From assembly GCA_021401465.1 (NCBI GenBank), contig JADDMT010000050.1:62001-126000 (forward strand): DNA of 64,000 nt, written 5' to 3'. The stretch comes from Teratosphaeria epicoccoides. Taxonomy: Eukaryota; Ascomycota; Dothideomycetes; Mycosphaerellales; Teratosphaeriaceae. Position numbers and translations under genes: made by a program. The notes below the pieces were generated by a model. The model was given only the letters and a program-made list of their open reading frames with translations. It did not search any database and was not told the origin of the DNA. Positions 55,685 to 64,000 of this stretch are shown here, piece after piece; position 1 is the first letter of the stretch, and each line of letters opens with the position of its first letter.

Positions 55685-56986
55685 CTACTGATGCCCAATC
55701 GGCTTCCCGCTCTGCACAAAATCGATCTTGGCCGAGCCGCCCAGCAGAAAGTTCATCTTCCCACCCGTCGTGTGCGGGTCCTCCTGAACGAAATTCATGG
55801 GGAAGCCAAGGTCAAACGGCACCACGCTCTCCAGCTTCTCAATCTGCTTGTCCGTCAACTTGATCTCCAACGCCTTGATATTGCCCATCAAATGCTCAAT
55901 CTTGCGTCCACCCACGATGGGGAAGACGTTGGGCGCCTTGCTCATGACGTACGCCAGAGCGACGGCCGTCGGGCTCTCCACGCCATGCTCCCGCGCGACC
56001 TCGTCGAGTGCCAGGGAAATCTTCTCCTCCGCTTCCGTCTGCTTTGGGGGCCCCATCAGACTCCTCATGCTCTCGTTGTTCTTTTGCCGCTCCTCCAGCT
56101 GCTTCTTCGTTTGGAACCGACCACCGCCGAGGGCATCCCACGGGGCGATGGCCATGCCGAAGTGGCGGCAGAGGGGGAGGACTTCGCGCTCGAGGTCGCG
56201 CAGCATGACGTTCCAGCGGCCTTGGTAGATGGAGAAGGGTGTTTTGCCGTGGGCGCGGGCGTAGGTGTTGCAGGCGGCGACGATCCAGGCGGGGGTGTCG
56301 GAGACGCCGAGATAGAGGACTTGGCCGGATTTGACGACGGCGTCAAGAGAGTCCATGAGTTCTTCGATCGAGGTGGTCCAGTCCCACCAATGGACGTAGA
56401 GGATGTCGATCCATTCTGGTGGTGAGTTATCAGTGGGTGTTGCACGCGCAGATGTTGGAGGAGGAGGGTTTACCAGTCTGCAGCTTCTTCAAACTGTCTC
56501 GCAACGACATCATCAAGCTCCTCTTGTGGTTGCCGGCGTGGTTGACGGAGAGACCGGGGCCATGACGGTAAGTGGTGTAAGGGGTGGTGAACTTGGTGGC
56601 GATGACGATGAAGTCACGGTTCTTCTTCTGCTGCATCCACTCGCCGATCCAAGTCTCGGACTGTTCGTCCTGGTAGTTGTCTGATGAGAAGGAAGGCATT
56701 ATTAGAAGTCACGTGTCTGGCTGGGATCGAGGAGGGGGTGGGGGGCGCGGCCAGGGTACATGTACGCACTGGCAGTGTCAATGAAGTTCCCTCCAGCATC
56801 GTAGAAGGCGTCCAGCAGGGCAAAACTTTGCTCCTTGCTCATGGAGCCCATCATGTCCTTCCACGCATCACCGATGCTCATTGCGCCCAGCTGGAGCGGA
56901 CTGACGCGAACACCGGCGGTGCTGGACAGGATGCGGTACCTGCCCAGCGGCGTCTTGGGCTCGGGAGCTGGATCGAAGAGGCCCAT
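55685..56986 (-). CDS. Aldo/keto reductase (aryl-alcohol dehydrogenase/NorA type)
   Basis: Three exons, 56986-56770, 56680-56474 and 56415-55685, encode 384 residues. The introns are 89 bp (GTGCGT to CATCAG) and 58 bp (GTAAAC to CACCAG). The joins give NFIDTANNYQDEQSE and LQTEWIDILYVHWWDW, both textbook for the family. The catalytic tetrad is visible as Asp70, Tyr75, Lys102 (ATKF) and His150 (YVHWWD). A TIM-barrel continues to FPIVGGRKIEHL, the cofactor-binding part. The length matches fungal AKR9-type enzymes (norsolorinic acid reductase, yeast AAD), which use NADPH to reduce aromatic aldehydes or ketones. No polyketide cluster is nearby, so a link to toxin synthesis is not supported. Confidence 0.94.
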
Positions 56987-57676
56987 AGCTGTACAGTCAA
57001 TGATTTTGAATTAGGAAATCGGTAAGGAATCTGGTGGAGGGTTGTAGTCTGGAGAGAGGATTCCAGGTGCAGCTTGATTATAAACCCACTACCGACATAC
57101 GGGATTACGTCGTTTAACGAAACCTTGATGTCAATATTATTAATATCATATTATCATCATGATCGTGCATAGAGATCTGGAGAGACGGCCACTTGCAGAA
57201 GAGCTTGCATAAACGAGAAATGCATGCTACGGTAGACGTGTTATGTACTGCATTGGCTTCGGCGTTAGGCATCCTAACCCCGAGCTTCTGCATCCGCAAC
57301 AGCTGTATGAGAGCTTGTTCAAAGGCACATCTCTTGGATGTCACGTGCATTCTGAGTCTGCAGACGTGGTGGTCTAGTGAGGAGTTGATGCGATGACAGG
57401 CTTTGAGATAAGATAGTACATGCAGCACGAATAATAATACCGCAGTCATCGTGGAATATGAGTGTACGAAACAAATAATCCCGCATGCATGCATGCACGC
57501 ACGCACGCGTTAAACTCACACCACTAGCGCGCATCGTGAATCCCTGCCGTTGTCGCTGGACGTACTAGTGAATAATAATCATAATAATAACAACAACCAC
57601 AATCCCCCACCGACATCCCCGGCACACAAACGTCAGTGCAGCCATCCCATCCCATCCTGACCCCCTCCGCACCATC
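56987..57676. promoter_or_regulatory. Divergent promoter region, AKR / STU1
   Basis: 690 bp between divergent start codons. Positions 57482-57510 are almost purely alternating purine-pyrimidine (CGCATGCATGCATGCACGC and on), a Z-DNA-prone tract about 170 bp before the STU1 start. No specific factor site is claimed. Confidence 0.5.
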
Positions 57677-60600
57677 ATGGACGCTCAAGCGTCGTCTCTG
57701 CTCAGCACGCTCAAGAGGCCCGCAGCTCCCTCCAACGCCAAGCTCGACGCCCTCAACGCCCTCAAATCCGACATCAAGCATTGTCGCGTGCCAGAGACGG
57801 CCCAGGCCACCATCTTCGAATGTCTGAAGCTCGCCATCGCCCAGCAGGTCTCCTCCACCCTCGCCCTCTCCGCCTTCTCCACCCTGGCTCACCTGATCAA
57901 GCGCCTCAAGATCCAGGATGCCAGCGGCCACGCCATCGTTCAGCTGGCCCCTCGCCTCTTCCCGCCGCTGCAGGAGAGACTGGGCGATTTGAAAGAACCC
58001 ATCAGGTCAGCCGCATCGCAGGCGCTCGCTGACCTGTACCCCTGGCTCAAGCAAGATGTGGAGACCATCATACTGGACGAGGCCATCGCCGGCTCCCATC
58101 CGCGCGCAAAGGAGGCAGGCATGCAGTGGGTCGTGAGGATGCATACAGACGAGTCAATGCCGTTCAAAGCATACACGCAGGCGATTGTCGCGCGGCTAGA
58201 AGACAGCGATGGGAGCGTGCGAGAGGCAGCCAAGACGGCTGTGGTGGACTTGTTCAGTAATGCCCCCGACCGAGCCAAGACGGATTTGAAGAGACAGCTC
58301 AAAGCGCATTCCGTGAGACATTCAATACAGACCCAGATCCTCGCGCAAATTGGTGCCGAAGGCGCGCCTGCTGCGACATCGCGACCACAGACTCGAGGGG
58401 AACCTGAGCCTGAGGCGGATCTGGCTGGCTCGACTCGATCCTTGCCAGCAATGGACCATATCGCGCACTTCGCGCAATCCATCAACAGCGAGGCTGCCAA
58501 GCCGCCACCACAGGAAATCATCCCGATGGACCCACTCTTCGTACATTCCGAGCGAGAGCTCCATGACATGTTCGAGGACATGCTTCCGTGCTTCCAGGGC
58601 AGAGAAGACGAAGACAACTGGATACCGAGAGACAAGTCCGTGACCAAGGTCCGGCGATTGCTTAAAGGCAATGCGCCGACCGAGTACCACCACACCTTCA
58701 TGACCGGAGTGAAGAGCATCATGGACGGCGTTCTGAAAGTCGCCAATTCATTACGGACGACGCTTTCGACAAACGGATGTCAATTGGTGCAGGAGCTTAC
58801 GCAAACCCTGGGTCCGGCCATGGACCAGCACGTCGAGGTCTTGCTCCAGAACTTCATCAAGATGAGCTCGCAGACGAAGCCCATTGCTGCCCAGAATGGA
58901 CGGACTACTTGCGAAGCAGTCTTTCAACACTGCTCATACCACAAAGGGATGATGCAGCACATCTGGATTGCTGCGCAGGAGAAGAATGCGCAGACCCGGC
59001 AGTGCGTGCCAGACTGGCTGAGAACGATCCTGAAACGCCAAGCGGGTTACAAGCAGCACTTTGAGAGCACAGGGGGCCTGGACTTGGCGGAGAAGTGCAT
59101 CAAAAAAGGACTCGAAGACCCAAAGCCGACCGTCAAGGAAGGCACGCGCGCTACGTACTGGACCTTCGCGAAGAGCTGGCCGGCTCAAGCCGAGAAGGTC
59201 ATGGCGGGTCTAGACAACTCGGCCAAGAACGCTTTGCAGAAAGACCCAAACAACCCGAACGCCTCGCTTCACGCCTCACAGTCAAGCTCAGGTCCCAGCT
59301 TGAGACCGAGCGCCAGTCGGGTCGCGATGCGTGATGTCATCGCTCAGCAGCGCAAGGCCAAGGCGGGCAATATGCCATCCAGACCCAACTCGGCCATGGC
59401 TGAGCTCTCGCCCGCCAAGCCCAGACTCGCGCCCGCCAGTGCGAATCGCGCACCATCGCGCCTGCGGGAGAATCGCATCGCGTCAAATACATCCAACGTG
59501 TCGGAGACGCCGAGCGAGGGCAAGGCTCCAGGCGCAAAGCGTAGTGCGCTCATGTCAGGGCCTGTCCGACGCCCGAGAAGACCAGAAATCGCTCGGCCGC
59601 AGACTGCAGATCCGTACGCCTCCAGGCGCAACAACCTCCTGCGACCGGAAACGCCGGCCGATGCGAGTCCACCGAACAGCCCACCGAAGGGCACGACCGG
59701 CTCCAAGGCATCTGCGGCATCCTCCGCGTATAGAAATCCTGCAAGGACTGCGGGCAATGCGGCGAGTCCAGGAGCGAGTCCCGTCAAGAGGAGTCCAGGG
59801 ATGGGCCATGCGCACCCGCCCGTCGAGTCGAGCTCTCGGCCCTCTGGTAAAGGCAGTCTGGCTGCACATGCGGAGGAGGACTTCACCATCGTGCTGCCAA
59901 ATGGCAAGAGCAGCGTCAACAGCCATCGCGGTGGCTTCGTGCCGACTCACAAACGCTCTGGCCTGGGACAGACGATGTCCGTGGACAGTGGGATTCCTGC
60001 CGAAGATGAAGGCTTCACGATGATCATGCCCAACACGCCGAACTTTCAGTCGCGCGCGCGGTCTCCACTGGCGGTCCGTAGCCCGCTCAAGGCCATGTTC
60101 GACGAGGCTCGAGACAAGCTCGAGCGATCTGCATCTCCTCCCGGTGAACGATTGAATGGCATCGATGAGGCGCTGGAGGCTGCTGGGTCACCACGCAGCG
60201 CCAGCCCCAGCAAGGCTCCAGCACCACCCGAGATCCCCATTTACGAGGACCCGTTCACGGCGGATGGCCCAGAAGCTCCAAGCGACGGCGAGAGGAAAGT
60301 GCTGAGTGAGTTACCCGCGAACGAGAATGTGCGAGTGCAGAGTCCAACACAAAGCCAAGGCTCCAGCGCCAGTGCCGCAAGTAGCCCGCGACGTGCACCA
60401 GAAGCGTCAGTCACCAATGGCGAGCAGAGCGCCCAAGATCGTGCAGAGATCTCAAGGAGTAGGAGATTACTCGGCTCAGGCATCGAGCGCATCAGGACCA
60501 AGACGCTTGATGCGCATGGCTTCCGTCGGGTACAAGACCTCGTACGCAGCAACCTCGATATCTGGGAAGGCGAGAACAAGCATGACGAGCTGATGACCGT

Positions 60601-61222
60601 GCTGCTCGACTACCTCCAGACCTTTGACCAGGATCCGCGCCTCGCACAACCACCTCACAAAGCGGCTGGACTGAAAACGCAGGCGTTAGGACTTGTGCGT
60701 GCGCTGTTGACCCTGCGGCGTAAGAGCGCGCAGGGCTGGCAGCCGAAAGCTCTCGTCACCATCTTTGCATGCCGCAAAGGCATCGACGCCAACACTCACA
60801 TGGTCACCGACATCCTCAAGACCGCCGACGACATCATCCGTTCATCGCTGCACCCGGAGCTCTGCATCGACGCCACGCTGTCCTACCTCTCCTCTTCCTC
60901 CTCTTCCTCTTCCTCCTCTTCCTCCAAATCCATCGCCATGGCTTTGACCACGTTACGGCGCCTGCTCGAGGCCGCGGCGAAGCGGGACGTGGAGTTGGGT
61001 TCCGAGAGGAAGGTTCAGTTGACGAAGGCCGCGGCGAGGTTTCTGGACGATGGTGATGCGGAGGTGCGAAAGGCGGACGTGGAGTTGGCGAGCGAGTTGT
61101 TTGAGTTGTGGGGGAGCAGTAAGGGGGAGTTTTGGGGGGAGTTTCGGGGCACGGATGAGGGGAGGTTGGGGTTGTTGACGTATTATATTGCGAGGAGGGG
61201 AAGGGAGGGGAGGGCAGCTTAG
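57677..61222 (+). CDS. stu1: CLASP-family microtubule protein STU1
   Basis: A single exon of 1181 residues. An N-terminal TOG-like HEAT domain (about 1-230) includes VRMHTDESMPFKAYTQAIVA and DSDGSVREAAKTAVVDLF. A second, CLASP_N-type TOG domain spans about 290-520 (DNWIPRDKSVTKVRRLLKG through EGTRATYWTFAKSWP). A long Ser/Pro/Arg-rich basic linker (about 530-930) is typical for microtubule-lattice binding. A C-terminal helical region (about 940-1181) follows, broken by a run of 12 serines near 1077, coded by a TCC/TCT repeat at 60895-60930. CLASP/Stu1 proteins rescue microtubules and are needed at kinetochores and the spindle. Length fits the fungal family. Confidence 0.94.
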   Translation: MDAQASSLLSTLKRPAAPSNAKLDALNALKSDIKHCRVPETAQATIFECLKLAIAQQVSSTLALSAFSTLAHLIKRLKIQDASGHAIVQLAPRLFPPLQERLGDLKEPIRSAASQALADLYPWLKQDVETIILDEAIAGSHPRAKEAGMQWVVRMHTDESMPFKAYTQAIVARLEDSDGSVREAAKTAVVDLFSNAPDRAKTDLKRQLKAHSVRHSIQTQILAQIGAEGAPAATSRPQTRGEPEPEADLAGSTRSLPAMDHIAHFAQSINSEAAKPPPQEIIPMDPLFVHSERELHDMFEDMLPCFQGREDEDNWIPRDKSVTKVRRLLKGNAPTEYHHTFMTGVKSIMDGVLKVANSLRTTLSTNGCQLVQELTQTLGPAMDQHVEVLLQNFIKMSSQTKPIAAQNGRTTCEAVFQHCSYHKGMMQHIWIAAQEKNAQTRQCVPDWLRTILKRQAGYKQHFESTGGLDLAEKCIKKGLEDPKPTVKEGTRATYWTFAKSWPAQAEKVMAGLDNSAKNALQKDPNNPNASLHASQSSSGPSLRPSASRVAMRDVIAQQRKAKAGNMPSRPNSAMAELSPAKPRLAPASANRAPSRLRENRIASNTSNVSETPSEGKAPGAKRSALMSGPVRRPRRPEIARPQTADPYASRRNNLLRPETPADASPPNSPPKGTTGSKASAASSAYRNPARTAGNAASPGASPVKRSPGMGHAHPPVESSSRPSGKGSLAAHAEEDFTIVLPNGKSSVNSHRGGFVPTHKRSGLGQTMSVDSGIPAEDEGFTMIMPNTPNFQSRARSPLAVRSPLKAMFDEARDKLERSASPPGERLNGIDEALEAAGSPRSASPSKAPAPPEIPIYEDPFTADGPEAPSDGERKVLSELPANENVRVQSPTQSQGSSASAASSPRRAPEASVTNGEQSAQDRAEISRSRRLLGSGIERIRTKTLDAHGFRRVQDLVRSNLDIWEGENKHDELMTVLLDYLQTFDQDPRLAQPPHKAAGLKTQALGLVRALLTLRRKSAQGWQPKALVTIFACRKGIDANTHMVTDILKTADDIIRSSLHPELCIDATLSYLSSSSSSSSSSSSKSIAMALTTLRRLLEAAAKRDVELGSERKVQLTKAAARFLDDGDAEVRKADVELASELFELWGSSKGEFWGEFRGTDEGRLGLLTYYIARRGREGRAA

Positions 61223-64000
61223 TCGATTTTCTCTTGAGGGTCGTGATCGGTGGGCAACTTTCGAGGTTGCAGAGCTGAGAGGAGGGTGATTGGGGGTGAA
61301 TGTGTTGATGTGTTGATGTATGATGTGCCGGTGCATTTTTGACTATGACAGGGGGGCAAATTGAGCGATGGCGTTGGATGGTGTGCACATTTTGATTTTT
61401 GGGCGACATCACGGCTGGCATGCATACCAGATTTGTAGGATTACGGAGACGATTTGGGAGGGTCGTGCAGCTCGTCCAATACATGTACCATCCATTGTGA
61501 GTGCTCTCACGCAGATCGCTGCTCAGGACGTCATACATTCGTCCAGTATATGTACGGTATGCACGACGTGCTTGTCGATGCAGTCAAATGGCTTGGGCCT
61601 TCTGTCTGATTCTAGCCATAGCTCCGAGTAAAACAGAGAGAGAGAGAGTAAGAGCACGAGCACCAGCACGAGCACGCTAGGAGATCTCATAAGCCTGTCG
61701 CTTCCCACTCGCTCGAACAACAACAACAACAACAAGCAATCGCTCGCGAGGTACTGCATGCAGGTAGACAGATAGGCAGCTGGCGTTCACTTATTTTCAT
61801 CATCGTCTTGACACCGCGTGAGCACAAGAAGCGAGCGACGGGATCGGATGAGGGGGTGGGCTTGGTGATCTTGGCAGGCAAGATTTTCTTCTTTTTGGCG
61901 AGAGCATGGGAGGGAGGGAGGGAGGGACGGGCTTCGATCGGGTGTGCGGTTAGAACTATGGATGGATGGATGGATGGATGGATGGATGGATGGATGGGGG
62001 CTGCTTGCGTGCTTGTGCGGTGGGCGGGTCTGGGTGAGAGGCATGAGTGCGCGCAGTGGATTGATTCTTTCTTCTCTTTCCTTATCAGGCGGTCAGGCGG
62101 GTAATGGTCGGTAGATTTCGGGATTTCTCTCTATTTTTCTTTTCTCTTTTCCTCTCACAAGGGTTGCTGGTGTTGTGATGAATGCTCCTTGAAATTCTGA
62201 AGCCATGATACCGACTACCTACCTGCATGCACGACTTGACTGCCGCGATCGAGCGGCTTGTGTCGCGACTCTTTGGTCGATGATGAGTTTCGATCTGGCT
62301 TTACAGGTGCTCTACCACTAGCCTGCTAAAGAAGGGGTTCCTCAGATCGCCAATGCACCTGCCAGGCAGAAGGATCCTGGAACCTGGCTAGCCGCTGCTG
62401 CTTCTTGCGCATTTGCGCTCGAGCGTGAGGGCCCGGGGCGATGCCCACGAGGCGAGCGTGGAGGGTCGAGCTGGGGTGATGCATGTTTATGTGGTCCCTG
62501 CTGCTGGAATTGAGATCGGGGGGGTTGTGCAAGAATCTTTGCAGCAAGCGCGTTGTGGTGGGAGGGAGGTCGGAGGGAGGTTTGGGGAGGGCGGTAGTGG
62601 GAAGTGGATGAGAGTGTGGTAAAGAGTTGGGTGGCGAGAGTTGAAACATCTTGGCTTGTTCCGGGCCAGGAGTCGCAATGCTGGTGCCGGTGTGCTGGGG
62701 TGACCTGGCTGTCTGGGCAGATGACGTGTGGGTTCGGTGTGTGTGAGAGTAACTTTTATGAAACCGGTATGCACATACTGCTCTGCACATGTACTACTAT
62801 TTGATCCGGATATTTCTATCGGCCGTGAGGAAATTGAAGTACCTGGGTAGGCTCTAGTCTGCAACGGCGATTGTGTGCAGGACGCCTAAGGCGGAAGGAG
62901 AATTGCGGTAAGCGAGAGTGGAGCTGCGAGAGCCGAGATTGAGTTCAATGGTCTGGTTTCCCGTGGCGGCGTCGCTTGAGGGGAAGAGGGCGGAATGCAG
63001 TACCTGCGTGTACGGAGGTATAGCGTTGCAGTAGGTTGATTATTGAAATTCTGATAGTAGAACAGGTGCAAGCCGGGAAGATCGGATGCGCGTGTCCACT
63101 GTTTCCATGGGAGGCAGAGAAGGTTATTGATCGACCCATGATTGTGCATGCTGGCCAGTGGGCTGGTCTGTGGGCAGCTTTGGTGTGGCGCGAAGGATTC
63201 AGGCACGGAGGTGTCAGTGGTTAGGGTTGGTGGCCGCGTGCGTTATGTGTGGATGCTAAGATGAGAGTGGGAGAGTGGGAGAGTGGACGATCACAGCATA
63301 TCTGGTCTTTGATGGACAGAGTTTCAGGGTCTGGTGAATTTGGGGAAGCAGGATAGAATCGTACGTAATAAGGACATGCTATCGTTCACACGGGACACGG
63401 ATGTTGAAGGAACGTTGTGGAGATGGAGAAGTGCAGGTCGTAGCGATACGTGTGCGGCAGCGTAGGTATTAGTGTTTGTCCACGTAGATGAGAAGGGGCG
63501 CGATGGGTCGCGCCAAGTAGAGTATCAAGAAGCAGAGAGTTGTGTTTCAGGGTTCTTGGGGCGTCGACGTCAGCAGGAGATTGCACGCTGCATACAGGTA
63601 TGCACTTTACGGGGTGGTGTGCAAGCGACAATGATAACGAGTGGCTGACGCGAATGCGTGGTGGGTTAGTCCTTGGTGTGCTTGTGATTGGACGAGCCGA
63701 GCGGGTGATTATCACATGTATCGTGCCGTAAATGATGATAATCGAGGCCCCCGGGCAGGATCGCGGACCGTGGTGTGTCTGAGAAAGTGTTTCGCATGAT
63801 CCTGGGCAACAGTAGTCGCAAACTATCACGACCGATGAACTGGCAGCCCCGATCCGGCGAGCGCTAATGGGGGAAAGTCTAGTCCGTGCGCGTCTTCGCC
63901 CTCTCACTCGACCCTGACCTTGACGACGACTACTTTGCCTAATTTACGTCGCGTTGCGCAAGTGCTGAGGTGTGCAGAGTTGGAGGAGAGACAAGTGTTG
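61223..64000. other. Terminal 2.8 kb, simple repeats, no clear gene
   Basis: No convincing gene on either strand; minus-strand frames are low-complexity or antisense. Simple repeats include GA near 61632, CAA near 61713-61733, GGGA near 61910-61925 and a GATG tetramer array at 61961-61996. It is probably a 3' flank of STU1 and upstream DNA of a gene beyond the window. Confidence 0.45.
61961..61996. repeat. GATG microsatellite, nine units
   Basis: Nine uninterrupted GATG units in non-coding DNA, a likely polymorphic locus. Confidence 0.95.

Noticed and set aside
55685..56986. Aflatoxin/dothistromin-type cluster gene
   Set aside because: The enzyme resembles NorA-type reductases, but no polyketide synthase, regulator or other pathway gene lies nearby.
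60834..61538. 234-codon minus-strand open frame over the STU1 3' end
   Set aside because: It is antisense to STU1, Pro/Thr-rich low complexity, and lacks any domain.
61223..64000. Several minus-strand frames of 100-170 codons
   Set aside because: They are low-complexity, overlap on both strands, include simple repeats and carry no recognisable domain or splice-consistent extension.

Overview
This window comes from a filamentous ascomycete (Pezizomycotina), most likely a Dothideomycete. The evidence is short introns (54 to 198 bp, mostly GT-AG), monocistronic genes with roughly 52-58% GC by eye, and Pezizomycotina developmental regulators of the Medusa (MedA) and FlbD type. The class assignment is inference from overall protein flavour. 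No bacterial, viral or CRISPR features were seen.

Layout. 0.6-3.0 kb: medA (-), followed by about 5 kb without a convincing gene. 8.1-19.3 kb: a compact housekeeping block with the RNA polymerase I factor RRN7/TAF1B (-), eIF5A (-), the GARP subunit VPS52 (+) and a large GYF-domain protein (+). 19.8-31.1 kb: a conserved fungal protein of unknown role (-), a PH-domain protein (+), a short-chain dehydrogenase (-), an FHA-domain protein of Tos4/Plm2 type (+) and a palmitoyl-protein thioesterase (+). 33.6-38.5 kb: a 1618-residue O-GlcNAc transferase (GT41, +). 42.8-44.0 kb: the Myb regulator flbD (+) behind 4.3 kb of non-coding DNA. 45.5-49.7 kb: MTC6 (+) and SRF1 (+), the latter with a tRNA-Cys-like element inside its long first intron. 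50-55.7 kb: an accessory-looking stretch with a decayed ABC transporter, a small secreted protein made of two cysteine-rich repeats, and a 25-bp inverted repeat. 55.7-61.2 kb: an aldo/keto reductase (-) divergent from the CLASP-type microtubule protein STU1 (+). 61.2-64.0 kb: simple repeats and no clear gene.

Most genes are unrelated housekeeping functions (translation, Pol I transcription, endosome-Golgi traffic, lipid signalling, mitosis). The one functional link is that MedA and FlbD, both conidiation regulators in Aspergillus, lie about 40 kb apart, each with several kilobases of gene-free DNA upstream. Gene models were spliced by hand from donor, branch and acceptor signals. Every spliced coding length came out as a whole number of codons, and exon joins restored family motifs for medA, RRN7, eIF5A, MTC6, SRF1, the GYF protein, the GT41 enzyme and the aldo/keto reductase.

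The most notable observations are the secreted tandem-repeat cysteine-rich protein, the tRNA-Cys-like element nested in the SRF1 intron, the ABC transporter relic lacking its whole second membrane domain, a GC-AG intron in medA, a stop-free in-frame 54-bp intron in eIF5A, and a same-orientation TTGAC array near 31.4 kb.
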